DNA of 64,000 nucleotides from JBEISR01 sp044337705 (GTDB lineage: Bacteria > Planctomycetota > Planctomycetia > Pirellulales > Pirellulaceae): assembly GCA_044337705.1 (NCBI GenBank), contig JBIINB010000001.1, forward strand, positions 62,001 through 126,000. Direction: 5' to 3'. The notes beneath the pieces were generated by a model. The model was not told the origin of the DNA. It worked only from the letters and a program-made list of their open reading frames with translations, and searched no databases. Shown piece after piece: positions 35,977 through 44,615 of this stretch (position 1 is its first letter; each line of letters begins with the position of its first letter). A program made the translations under genes and the position numbers.

Positions 35977-37119
35977 TTATGGCTGCTCCCCAAGGATGAC
36001 CAGCGCTGTATCCTGGACTACCCTACCAGTCCCAAGATCCGTTCGCTCGTACAGGACTTCAATCGAATCCCCTGGAGCGAACTTCGACAACTCCTTTCGG
36101 AGATCTTCGAAACGTAGAAGCGGTTGCTGGTTGATCGCCAGCAACCGATCGTCGGGAATCAACCCCGCTTGCTGCGCAGCTCCTCCCGGAATCGTCTCGC
36201 TGATGACTACGCCGTTGAGATCGCGAATGGAAACACCGAGATACCCTCCACGTCCAAATACCAATTCGATGTCGGTCAGCTTCTCGGCAAGCTGAGAGAA
36301 TCCGTCGGCGCTGATTCTGGTGCCGAAAAGGCGTAGGTTCCCCCAAACTGGCAACTCCACCAGCGTATCGATCGACTCATCCCCGATCGGCGAATAGATC
36401 AGCTCCAGCGTTTCCAGCCGAGGGAACTGATGAAGCTGCTTCAGGTCCTCCTGGTTCAGACGCGTCCTGCGCAGTTGGAGGATTCTTAGGTTCGGCATCT
36501 TGGAGGCTTGCAGCAACCACTGACGATCGACTTGCTCGCCTTCGAAGATCAGCATCTCAATTCCATGCAACCACTGCAGACGCCGCAAGTCTTCCGCTTT
36601 CCCTGTGAAATCCTCATCGATGCGGAGATGAAACAGCTCCTGATTGGCGACGGTGATCACCTGGATGTTGGCGTAGCCGGCAAAGGCGCCCATCTGCACC
36701 AACTCCCGCTCCACCACCAAACGCTGCTGATATCCAAGCGATTCCAGGGATCGCCTAGCCAACTCGGCCAGATGGCTGCGAGGGGACTTGGCTGTGCGTT
36801 GCAAGACAGCAAGAGCTTCTGGGCCCGGACCTGCATTGGGATCGGCAGCTAGGTCGCTAAGGATCGAAATCAGCTGCCAGGAAAGATCCGCGTCGGCTTG
36901 CTGCAGTGCAGCCTCCAGCTCCGGCAACCCATTCCTTTGCTGCCGCAGCAATTGGATCCTAGCCATCTGCCTGGCCCCGAAACTGGCGGCAGACAACTGC
37001 TCTATCCAATCCGATGTGCTCTTGGCATTCTTATTGGAAGCGGGAATCGCTGACAACTGCGCCTGTCCAGCCACCGGGAGGAGAGAGATCGCGATCACCA
37101 GCATCCAACGGAAACTCAT
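35977..37119 (-). CDS. Exported protein with leucine-rich repeats and a C-terminal PDZ domain
   Basis: 380 residues from the ATG at 37119, which opens a signal peptide ending near AGQAQ; a longer frame adds 18 residues. Residues about 25-140 form helical pairs resembling HEAT-like repeats (for example SWQLISILSDLAAD). Residues about 190-290 contain leucine-rich repeats (NLRILQLRRTRLNQEDLKQL and similar). The last 80 residues are a PDZ domain (YLGVSIRD, VVISETIPGGAAQQAGL, DDRLLAIN). No protease domain is present, so it is probably a periplasmic interaction protein. It is tail-to-tail with the lipoprotein and has no operon partner. Confidence 0.8.
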   Translation of the reverse strand: MSFRWMLVIAISLLPVAGQAQLSAIPASNKNAKSTSDWIEQLSAASFGARQMARIQLLRQQRNGLPELEAALQQADADLSWQLISILSDLAADPNAGPGPEALAVLQRTAKSPRSHLAELARRSLESLGYQQRLVVERELVQMGAFAGYANIQVITVANQELFHLRIDEDFTGKAEDLRRLQWLHGIEMLIFEGEQVDRQWLLQASKMPNLRILQLRRTRLNQEDLKQLHQFPRLETLELIYSPIGDESIDTLVELPVWGNLRLFGTRISADGFSQLAEKLTDIELVFGRGGYLGVSIRDLNGVVISETIPGGAAQQAGLIPDDRLLAINQQPLLRFEDLRKELSKFAPGDSIEVLYERTDLGTGRVVQDTALVILGEQP

Positions 37120-37229
37120 GGGCTTGCCCCCCGCGCACACCAACAACTCGGCACCCCGAGGAAGCCGCAACACGACCCCAGCCGAATTGTATCACGCATC
37201 GCTCTCTCAGATCGACCGACTTTACGACT

Positions 37230-37652
37230 CTAAATGTAAAACATGGTCGCTACCGGCGCTCGCTGCAACAGCAGATCGTGAAGTGTTGTTTCTTCCAAGG
37301 AGCGAAACACGTCTCGCTCGATTTGCAGCCACTGGCCGGCAAGCAACTGCTGCGCCGGAGAGCTCCCCAATCGTTCTCCTTGCAGGTCAGGCTGGAAACC
37401 CACGGCTTCCGCCACGTCGACCAACCGGATCCCAGATGCAGATTTGGCCAGTCGAAAACCACCGGCTGGGCCGCGAGTGCTGATCACCAAGCCTGCAGCT
37501 CGCAGTTGCTGGACAATCTGAGTCAGAAAAGGAAGGGGAATGTCATACAGTTCTGAGATGCTGCGCAGGGAGAGCGGATCGTCCTTTGGGGAGCGATCGG
37601 CCAGCGCGTAGAGCGCCAAGGTCGCATAGTGGACTTTGATCGGAACGATCAT
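37230..37652 (-). CDS. Rrf2-family transcriptional regulator without Fe-S cysteines
   Basis: 140 residues from the ATG at 37652; the frame runs farther upstream into cysH, but the domain starts here. The N-terminal winged helix is clear: LYALADRS, SISELYDIPLPFLTQIVQQLRAAGLV and the signature RGPAGGFRLA. There is not one cysteine in the protein, so it cannot bind an Fe-S cluster as IscR, NsrR or RirA do. That leaves a CymR-like cysteine/O-acetylserine responder as a candidate. It starts 83 bases after cysH on the same strand, probably in one transcript, suggesting that it regulates sulfate assimilation and its own operon. Confidence 0.85.
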   Translation of the reverse strand: MIVPIKVHYATLALYALADRSPKDDPLSLRSISELYDIPLPFLTQIVQQLRAAGLVISTRGPAGGFRLAKSASGIRLVDVAEAVGFQPDLQGERLGSSPAQQLLAGQWLQIERDVFRSLEETTLHDLLLQRAPVATMFYI

Positions 37653-37734
37653 CGATTCCCATCCCTCTGGAAACAGATTCCATGCAATCGGAGAAACAGC
37701 CCATAGCCTTGGCTCCTCCCGACTCCCCCGACAA

Positions 37735-38508
37735 CTACCCCTGCGTATGCAGCCCACACTCCTTCTTCTCAAAACCACTCCACCGACCGGCTCGTTCATC
37801 CTCACCCGGTAAAACCGAACGGGTGCAGGGCCAACACCCAATGCTTGGATAGCCTCGATCATGCAACGGGTTGTAGGGAATCTGCTCGTCCGTAATCAGC
37901 TTCCAAACCTGCTGTTTGGTCCAGGTGGCCAGGGGACTGACTTTCACCAGCCCAAACTTCCGATCCCAGCCAACGATCGGTACCACCGCCCGATCCGGGC
38001 TCTGCTGCCTGCGAATGGCGCTGGCCCAGGCCAACATCCCGCTGGCCGCTCGATATAGCACAGCCAGTTTGCGTTCGCCACAGCATCGATTGGGATCCTT
38101 GGAATAAACAGGGCCGCCGTTGGCCGCCTCATATGCCTCCACCGACATATCCGGCCGCAACAGCTCCACCTCGATTCCATACCGATCCAAAACGCGGTCC
38201 CGCAATTGCAGCGTCTCAGGGAATTGGTAGCCTGTATCGATATTGACGACACGCACTGCAGGCGCCACTTTGGCTAGGTAGTGCAAGACCACCATCCCCT
38301 CCGGTCCAAAAGCGGTTGCGAAGGTGAATCGGTCGGAAAACCTATTCCAGGCCCACTCCAGAATCCGCTCCGCCGGGGCAGCTTCCAACTGCCGACTGAT
38401 GTCCGCCAATTCATCCAACAGCCCGGCGTCCGGTTCCTTGTTGCTCCCTGCAAGCCCCGTATCCATGGCAGCCTTGGGCCCCCTAAAAATTCGATCCCGA
38501 GTTGGCAT
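37735..38508 (-). CDS. cysH: Adenylylsulfate / phosphoadenylylsulfate reductase
   Basis: 257 residues from the ATG at 38508 (an ATG at 38466 is also possible). The enzyme reduces activated sulfate to sulfite with thioredoxin. A PP-loop-like region (TATAFGPEGMVVLH) is followed by NIDTGYQFPET. The paired cysteines CC in NRCCGERK and CxxC in GCWPCTR are the four ligands of a [4Fe-4S] cluster, which marks the APS-reducing (CysH-2) type. The catalytic cysteine is in KKECGLH near the end. It precedes the Rrf2 regulator and has a palindrome about 70 bases before its start. Confidence 0.94.
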   Translation of the reverse strand: MPTRDRIFRGPKAAMDTGLAGSNKEPDAGLLDELADISRQLEAAPAERILEWAWNRFSDRFTFATAFGPEGMVVLHYLAKVAPAVRVVNIDTGYQFPETLQLRDRVLDRYGIEVELLRPDMSVEAYEAANGGPVYSKDPNRCCGERKLAVLYRAASGMLAWASAIRRQQSPDRAVVPIVGWDRKFGLVKVSPLATWTKQQVWKLITDEQIPYNPLHDRGYPSIGCWPCTRSVLPGEDERAGRWSGFEKKECGLHTQG

Positions 38509-38580
38509 CAACCCGCCGCAACTTTCCTCGGCGCGGCCTTGGACACCATTTCATCGGCACCGGCAACACTGCGAATTCCT

Positions 38581-38612
38581 TTAATCTAGATTAATTTGAC
38601 CCAATCAGTCAA
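38581..38612 (-). promoter_or_regulatory. Predicted cysH promoter overlapped by a 14-bp palindrome
   Basis: The perfect palindrome TTAATCTAGATTAA lies at 38581-38594. On the minus strand TTGACT (38612-38607) is spaced 18 bases from TAGATT (38588-38583), a plausible -35/-10 pair, so the palindrome covers the -10. A second inverted repeat TTGAC-N7-GTCAA lies at 38596-38612. This is a strong candidate operator, with Rrf2 as the obvious candidate regulator. Confidence 0.55.
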
Positions 38613-38711
38613 GTATGATTTGGTCGTTTGCTGGCTGGAGGGGTGAAAGGCATGGCGGCAATTGCAACCCTTGCGATTTTTAAGCTGGGAAAGCTCGACG
38701 GCCGTTTCTCT

Positions 38712-40940
38712 TCACGGACCAACAGATGAATCCTGGGGCGCGGAGAGGAGGCTGCGCTGCGGTGATACCGGCTCGCCTTGCCCCCTTCCGAACAGCAAAT
38801 TCCGCTCGGGCGGCAGGAGATCGGTAGTGGAGGTGGCGCCGGGCCACGGCGTGGAAGTGCCTGGCAATCGAAAGAAAAGATCGGCAGCCGTTGGGGCGGG
38901 AACCTGTTCAGGCTGGGAGGCTTCCTGCGGATGGGAGGGGAATCCGGATGCTTGGCCGGCAGCGGTTTCGGAGCCCCGCAGTGTGGCCAGGTGGAGGTTC
39001 AGAATCCTACGAACCTCCAGGATCGCACGCGGTGTCCGATGGATATTCTGATGCATCGCTTCGACGACAATCTCGCTTTCGGCATACTCCAAATGGCCGC
39101 TGGCCAGTGTCACCACACCATCGCTGTCCTGGGTCAACCGCTGGAACAACCGTCGCGGCTGAGCCAATCCAAGGATGTTGTGATACCTTGTTGATGGACT
39201 TCGCGTCGCCTGAAGGTAGGCGGGAAAAAATGGCGAATCTTGACTCAGCGAATCGATGCTGGTTGCTGTGGTGAGCAGGTCGGAGTTTCTGAGTATCGCC
39301 CCATTCTTCCTTGCGATGCTGTGGCCTCGATCCGTCATGGTCGATGGCAGGCTGATCACTTTGCGGGCCAGCCAACGGGTGTAGTCGTTGGCATACTCGC
39401 TGCCACGATGGGGCGACCCAATCGTAACGACTCGTCGGATCGATGGATTCGGTTCGAAAAAGATCTGACTGGCTAGTCCCTCTATCTCTTCCTGTGTGCC
39501 TTCGAGCGATTCAAAAGGGGCATCGCTGAGCACTCGCCAGAATGATTCTCGACTATCCATCGTCTGCAAGTGACTGATCAGGCCGCCCATGCTGTGCCCC
39601 ACCAGCACCATTTGATCCAGCTTGGAGCATTCCCGACGAGGGTCCAACTGCTGTCGAAGGATCGCCAGATCTTCGCGCAGCTGCGCGGCGCTGATCCACA
39701 GGGGCTGGCCGGTTGGATAGTGATAGAACCAGAACTGGTAATTTCGGCGAAGATCGGGAAAACTGCGCAGATCATTGAACATTGGCATCCAGGTGAAAGG
39801 ACTCGACCAGAGCCCATGCACCATCAGAACAGGAATGCGATTGGGATCGAATGGCTCCAGCATGAAAAGACCACGATTTTCCTGCGCCAAATTGGAAAAT
39901 AAGAGGCCAAAGGTGCTATCGGTCTGTTCCTGAAACTCTTCGTTGTCCAGGAACACTGCCAAGGGTGTGCTCAGGTCGGTTTGCAATGGTACCCTGCGGT
40001 CGGCCAGGAAGATGTCCGATTCCTCCATCGGGTCGTGAAGTTCCAAAACGCACTGATGTCGCTCCCCATGAAGCGACAGATCGCCACCATCCAAGGGGAC
40101 CACTCGTAGTACGGCAGTGATGGGAAAAGCGAGTCCTTGGGGGTAGTAGCTGGCTGCGGGATCCTCGGCGGTGGGACGACTGCGGCGGACAATCAGGGGC
40201 ACACCGATCCCGTACGTCTCATTGCGATTATCCAGCATCTCAATCTGGTAATCGCTGCAGAATTCCATCCCCGCGAAATCCTCTTCACGCCAGGCACCAC
40301 GCGAGACCACCATGACGTCGTAGGAAAACTTGCCGCTGTGAACCTGATAGCTGGCCCCTGGTCGGATCGGATTGTGTTGAAGCACCAGTCGCAATGTCGA
40401 TTCCAGAGCTCCGTTATAGAGATCGCAGGCGCCTCGAAACTGTGGATCGTACGGATTGCGAACCGGATCCAACTGGCCTGAAAAAAGATAAACGTATGCA
40501 TGGGAGCAACAGACACTATAGTAGTCGATCGCCGAACCGGCCTGATGCAACCGCTCGGCACGCTTGCCAAGGATGTAACTGAGCTCCGCGACCGCGTAGG
40601 TCGTCTCGGCTGCCGGCTCACTCCCCGCCAACTCCACCAACCTCTCCAGGCATTCCTCCGGCTGCCCTTCGTACAGCTCTTTCAACGCATAACGCCGAAG
40701 CAAAGATTCGGTCCGCTCGGTCACCTTGGGGCCGGACCGTGAGAGGAGGCCAAGCGGACCCGCCAAGGGATTGAGCGGGTTATCGCGAACCCTGGCGTAC
40801 TTGACTGATGAGCAACCCGCCCCAAGGCTTGTAGAGACTACAATCAACAGTAGAAAGAGAAGCGATCTCCACCTGTCGCCAAGCAGCCGCTCAGGCTCAA
40901 CGCGCACGCGAAACGTCTCGGAAACGCGCTCGCCAAGCAT
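38712..40940 (-). CDS. Lipoprotein alpha/beta-hydrolase (lipase/esterase-like)
   Basis: 742 residues from the ATG at 40940, with GAGGGAAG just upstream. The lipobox is LGAGC (LLFLLLIVVSTSLGAGCSS), so the protein should be membrane-anchored. The first 350 residues have no known domain. The hydrolase part includes VLMVHGLWSSPFTW (oxyanion region), GHSMGG (nucleophile), a later GSPHRGSEYAN and SDGVVTLASGHL, with candidate catalytic His in HQNIHRTP. The extreme C-terminus is Pro/Ser-rich. It resembles PGAP1/lipase-class enzymes. It is divergent from the DegT gene. The substrate is unknown. Confidence 0.85.
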   Translation of the reverse strand: MLGERVSETFRVRVEPERLLGDRWRSLLFLLLIVVSTSLGAGCSSVKYARVRDNPLNPLAGPLGLLSRSGPKVTERTESLLRRYALKELYEGQPEECLERLVELAGSEPAAETTYAVAELSYILGKRAERLHQAGSAIDYYSVCCSHAYVYLFSGQLDPVRNPYDPQFRGACDLYNGALESTLRLVLQHNPIRPGASYQVHSGKFSYDVMVVSRGAWREEDFAGMEFCSDYQIEMLDNRNETYGIGVPLIVRRSRPTAEDPAASYYPQGLAFPITAVLRVVPLDGGDLSLHGERHQCVLELHDPMEESDIFLADRRVPLQTDLSTPLAVFLDNEEFQEQTDSTFGLLFSNLAQENRGLFMLEPFDPNRIPVLMVHGLWSSPFTWMPMFNDLRSFPDLRRNYQFWFYHYPTGQPLWISAAQLREDLAILRQQLDPRRECSKLDQMVLVGHSMGGLISHLQTMDSRESFWRVLSDAPFESLEGTQEEIEGLASQIFFEPNPSIRRVVTIGSPHRGSEYANDYTRWLARKVISLPSTMTDRGHSIARKNGAILRNSDLLTTATSIDSLSQDSPFFPAYLQATRSPSTRYHNILGLAQPRRLFQRLTQDSDGVVTLASGHLEYAESEIVVEAMHQNIHRTPRAILEVRRILNLHLATLRGSETAAGQASGFPSHPQEASQPEQVPAPTAADLFFRLPGTSTPWPGATSTTDLLPPERNLLFGRGQGEPVSPQRSLLSAPQDSSVGP

Positions 40941-41055
40941 CTTCCCTCGTTCCTGAACTGAATCGCATGATGCCCACCATCCCCATCGGCGGAACGCTAA
41001 CAATTGCGATCCCTCAAGACAATCGCACTTCTGCCCCGAAGGAATGCTAGCCAAT

Positions 41056-42153
41056 ATGAGCTGGAGTCGATTTCCCTTTGACCTGGAGAGTTCGACGGCC
41101 CAGGCGATCCTAGCGGCGCTCGAGGAGTCCTTTCGTTCCGGCAGTTGGGGGGATTACGAGGGGCAGCCACTGGAGCGATTGAGCGGAATGCTGAGCGAGC
41201 GACTGGGGGGTGCCCATGTGCACCTTTGCGCCAGCGGAACGGTGGCGATGGAGTTGGCATTGCGAGCCCTGCCGGTGGGTGTGGGAGACGAGGTGCTGCT
41301 TGCAGGATATGACTATCCGGGGAATTTTCGCGCCATCGAGAGGGTGGGGGCCAGACCCGTGCTGGTCGACCTGGAATACGAAGGATGGCGGATCAGCCCG
41401 GAATCGCTGGCAGCAAGCCATCCCCGCAGCGTCAAGGCAGTGATTATCTCCCACCTGCATGGCACGACAGCGGGAATGAAGCTGCGGACCGAACTGGCCA
41501 AACAACGTGGACTGTGGGTGATCGAAGATGCCTGCCAAGCGCAGGGGGCGGTGGATGGGGGCCGATCCGCAGGCAGCTATGGGGATGTGGCGACGTGGAG
41601 TTTTGGTGGAAGCAAACTGGTCACATCCGGTCGGGGCGGTGCCGTAGCGACGGAAGATGCCCGAATCGCACAGCGCATTCGAACTATTGTGGGGCAGGGG
41701 AGCGATGCGTACCCGATGAGCAACCTTCAGGCGGTGGTCCTCTCTCCACAGCTGGAATCGCTCGATCGACTCCATGCTCAGCGATGGGAGGCGGTCGAGC
41801 GTTTGGAGTCGCGGCTTCGGCAATCGCGACGCCTGCAACTGGCCCGCCGCTTCCCGGACGACTCCCCGGCCTTCTACCATTGGGGAGCTCGACTGCTGGC
41901 AGAGGACGACAAGCAATTGGCCGATGCTCGTCGCTCCCTTGGCGATTTTCTTGCTAGGAAGGGAATTCGCTTGGGAGAAGGATTCGCCGGCTTTGGCAGA
42001 CGCTCCGACAGCCGATGTCGTCGCTGGCAGCCGCTGGTCCATGCGTCGCGAGCCGCTTCAGAGACGATCTTGATCCATCACTCAATCTTGCGACGCTATC
42101 AGACGGACATCGAATCGATCGCCGATACGATCATGGAATGGGAGGACCAGTAA
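41056..42153 (+). CDS. DegT/DnrJ/EryC1/StrS-family PLP aminotransferase
   Basis: 365 residues. Two close ATGs (41044 and 41056) are possible; GAAGGA abuts the first and is about 12 bases before the second, so the second is preferred weakly. The fold-type I pattern is clear: CASGTVAMELALRAL, VIISHLHGTTAGM, VIEDACQAQGA and SFGGSKLVTSGRGG, where the Lys (about residue 185) binds PLP. These enzymes aminate nucleotide-sugars or act in antibiotic sugar pathways. The usual sugar-nucleotide dehydratase neighbours are missing. The surE gene starts three bases after the stop, so they share a transcript. Confidence 0.88.
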   Translation: MSWSRFPFDLESSTAQAILAALEESFRSGSWGDYEGQPLERLSGMLSERLGGAHVHLCASGTVAMELALRALPVGVGDEVLLAGYDYPGNFRAIERVGARPVLVDLEYEGWRISPESLAASHPRSVKAVIISHLHGTTAGMKLRTELAKQRGLWVIEDACQAQGAVDGGRSAGSYGDVATWSFGGSKLVTSGRGGAVATEDARIAQRIRTIVGQGSDAYPMSNLQAVVLSPQLESLDRLHAQRWEAVERLESRLRQSRRLQLARRFPDDSPAFYHWGARLLAEDDKQLADARRSLGDFLARKGIRLGEGFAGFGRRSDSRCRRWQPLVHASRAASETILIHHSILRRYQTDIESIADTIMEWEDQ

Positions 42154-42156
42154 CGG

Positions 42157-42861
42157 ATGCATCTGCTCCTGACAAACGACGACGGTTACGAAGCTCTCGG
42201 ACTCCAGCAACTGGTCAACAGGCTGACACAACTGGCCGTTCGGGTCACCGTGGTGGCCCCCGATCGCTGCTGGAGCCATTGTGGTCACAGCGTGACGGCA
42301 GGTGGACCGATGAAGCTATGGGAGGACGCGCCGAATCGATATCGATTGCAAGGTTCACCGGCGGATTGCGTTCGCGTCGCCCTGGGGGCATTGCAGTTGC
42401 AGCCGGACTGGGTGATCTCGGGAATCAATGCTGGCGCCAATCTCGGCTCGGATATCTGGGAAAGCGGCACCGTTGCGGCTGCCCGCGAAGCTGCGCTCCA
42501 TGGATACCCAGCCATAGCCATCTCCCAGTACCGCCATCCATCGGTCGATCTCGACTGGCCATCGTCTGCAATCCGCGCTAGCCAATTGCTGAGCCAGATC
42601 TACTCCAGACCTACGCATGGTAACGGTCTCTGGAACCTCAACCTGCCCGCGATCGACTCCTCGATGCCCCTGCCCGAAATGGTCCAGTGCAAGGTGGACC
42701 CCAGCCGTCGCCCGATGGTCTGGAGACGCGAGGCCGATGGTGTGCATGCGTCGGGCGACTACCATCAAAGGCCAAGGCATTCGGGAAGCGACGTCGACCA
42801 CTGCTTCTCTGGTTCCCCTTCGCTCAGCTGGATTCCACTGCATCATTCGAACGAATCGTGA
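42157..42861 (+). CDS. surE: 5'/3'-nucleotidase SurE
   Basis: 234 residues. SurE dephosphorylates nucleoside monophosphates and can act in stationary-phase survival. The metal site is complete: Asp8 and Asp9 in TNDDG, Ser40 in RCWSHCG and Asn91 in SGINAGANLG. The early conserved APDR sequence is also present. The C-terminal dimerisation segment is shorter than in E. coli SurE and ends with little similarity. The ATG follows GGAGGACC and the DegT gene by only three bases; the zinc-ribbon gene starts 22 bases later. Confidence 0.93.
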   Translation: MHLLLTNDDGYEALGLQQLVNRLTQLAVRVTVVAPDRCWSHCGHSVTAGGPMKLWEDAPNRYRLQGSPADCVRVALGALQLQPDWVISGINAGANLGSDIWESGTVAAAREAALHGYPAIAISQYRHPSVDLDWPSSAIRASQLLSQIYSRPTHGNGLWNLNLPAIDSSMPLPEMVQCKVDPSRRPMVWRREADGVHASGDYHQRPRHSGSDVDHCFSGSPSLSWIPLHHSNES

Positions 42862-42883
42862 CAAGCCAGAGGCAGGTACCCTG

Positions 42884-43507
42884 ATGGTGCTTATCGGAAC
42901 TTGGAACTGGTGCTCCACGAAGGAAAGAGGGCACTTTGAATGCCCTCATTGCAAATTCTCGCAACCCTACCGGTGGCGACAATGCCGCACCTACCTTACG
43001 CTCTACCTGGTGCCGGTCCTGCCTCTAGGATCGGTGGTCGATTCGATCCAATGCAGTCACTGCAAGAATCTGTTTGCTCCCCATGTGCTGGGGGACAACC
43101 AGCAACATCCAGAACGGGCCGTCACCCAGTTCAGTTCGGAAGAGGAACTGTGTGTATGGATCGCTGCGGTCCTATGCGATGATGGGAAGGTCGAAGAATC
43201 GGAGATACGCGCAGCAAGAATCGCTTATCAAAAACTGACCGGCGAACCGCTCTCCCGGGACGAACTGGGGGCTTGGTGCGGATGGGTCCAGACCGCCGGC
43301 ATCCACTCCCTTGGATGGCTGCAGCAGAGCTACAGACAATGGAATCTTCAGCGACGCAAGGAAATGCTCCAGGCGATGTTCTTCTGTGCCAGCAGCACCG
43401 GAACGCTGTCTCCCAACCGCATGATGACACTCAAACAGTGCCAACAGCTGCTCGATTACGACGAAGAGGAGTATCGTCGCGCCATCGAGGAGACGCTGGA
43501 TTGGTGA
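42884..43507 (+). CDS. Zinc-ribbon protein with a TerB-like helical domain
   Basis: 207 residues from the ATG at 42884. Residues about 17-65 hold two CxxC pairs (CPHC and CSHC) separated by a hydrophobic/aromatic stretch (YLTLYLVPVLPLG), as in zinc_ribbon_15-type proteins. The rest is all-helical with acidic residues, beginning SSEEELCVWIAAVLCDDGKVEESE, which resembles the TerB/DjlA-N fold that binds divalent metals. No catalytic motif is visible. It is probably a cytoplasmic accessory or stress protein. It shares the transcript with DegT and surE. Confidence 0.75.
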   Translation: MVLIGTWNWCSTKERGHFECPHCKFSQPYRWRQCRTYLTLYLVPVLPLGSVVDSIQCSHCKNLFAPHVLGDNQQHPERAVTQFSSEEELCVWIAAVLCDDGKVEESEIRAARIAYQKLTGEPLSRDELGAWCGWVQTAGIHSLGWLQQSYRQWNLQRRKEMLQAMFFCASSTGTLSPNRMMTLKQCQQLLDYDEEEYRRAIEETLDW

Positions 43508-43612
43508 TATTCGCTTGGCTCCAGGGCCCCCCTAAGGGCCTTTCGGTTTGCTAGGATAGCAGCCTACCAACTGGGCCAGCGGCAGGGAAAGGATGCGAAA
43601 GGGGGTGAGACT

Positions 43613-44281
43613 ATGGCGAAGTTTGAGATCGAGTCCTCGGAGGGGACGCGCTGGGTCCGCACGATCCTCGAGAATGAATCGATTCGGACTCGCAAAGGAA
43701 ACCTCAACCGGATCGATGGCCAGGTCGCCATGACATGGCCGTTGCCTCGCTTTATGGATCTATGGATCTCGCTGATCGCGAAAGAATCGCCCTGGCGCCC
43801 CAGGTTTGAGGGAACCGGTGAAGTCCACCTGAAACCAAGCCTCGGAGGTTTTGAGGTGCTGGAGGCGACAGAAGACGACACCTGGATTTTCCGCGATGGC
43901 ACCTTCTGGGCATCCGAGGAGTCAATCAAGCTGACGTTGCGGCGCGAGAAAATGCTGACCGCATTCTGGGCGGATGAGGGGTTGCTGTGGTGGCAGACGG
44001 CGGCAAGAGGCAATGGCAAGATCGTCATCGCTACACCCGGCCCCATCGAGGTGGTGGAACTTCACGACGAACACGTGGTGGTTTCCAGCGACTATGTGAT
44101 CGCCAGAACCAACGGCATCCGCTTCACAATCGGTCGAGCCGCCAAATCGCTCATCGCCCATTGGCTCAGTGGCGACGGCCCTTCCTACCACTATCGTGGG
44201 ACAGGCAAACTGCTGGTCTGTCCCGTCCCCTACTGGCGCAATCGCTTTCAGCAGCAAGATGCCGATCTTCAGACGGTTTGA
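43613..44281 (+). CDS. AIM24-family protein
   Basis: 222 residues with GGGGGTGA upstream of the ATG. The beta-rich pattern of AIM24/TIGR00266 proteins is visible: GTGEVHLKPSLGGFEVLEA, followed by a second related half with RNGNGKIVIA-like and YRGTGKLLVCP segments. This duplicated jelly-roll-like fold appears in many bacteria, in which its function is unknown; the yeast homologue helps mitochondrial membrane organisation. No signal peptide is present. It is the last of the tightly packed genes before a 334-base gap. Confidence 0.8.
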   Translation: MAKFEIESSEGTRWVRTILENESIRTRKGNLNRIDGQVAMTWPLPRFMDLWISLIAKESPWRPRFEGTGEVHLKPSLGGFEVLEATEDDTWIFRDGTFWASEESIKLTLRREKMLTAFWADEGLLWWQTAARGNGKIVIATPGPIEVVELHDEHVVVSSDYVIARTNGIRFTIGRAAKSLIAHWLSGDGPSYHYRGTGKLLVCPVPYWRNRFQQQDADLQTV

Positions 44282-44615
44282 CCCTCTCTTCCTGCCGATG
44301 CCGCTGTCGATGCGGTTGTCGATTGATCCGTACCCGACGGCGTCGACCGTATTCCAGGAAAACCACTTTCCGGTCCCAACCTTCCAGCCTCCTTTGCTCG
44401 GGCTCAGACCTCGCCAAAATGGCCCGGAAAGCTCCAGTCCAGCTGCCTTCCGTTGTTGCGAATTGGCGTGGTAGTGCCGCCAGGATCGGAGGAAAACCAA
44501 CCTTCATCTCCTCTTCAGGATGCTGGCTCTACAATCGACCGGATCAGGGAACCCAGTTTGGGCTACCATACACCCGCACCATGATGCTACTGCGGACGAT
44601 GGAGCAAAAGACGCC
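44282..44615. other. Intergenic region before the YHYH gene
   Basis: About 334 bases. Frames on both strands continue through it, but none shows a family pattern or ribosome site. The YHYH gene start was set at its right end by the export-signal-like stretch and a GGAG. Confidence 0.4.

Noticed and set aside
43530..43556. A weak hairpin with GGCCC/GGGCC arms after the zinc-ribbon gene
   Set aside because: Only five base pairs, mixed tail; not enough to call a terminator.
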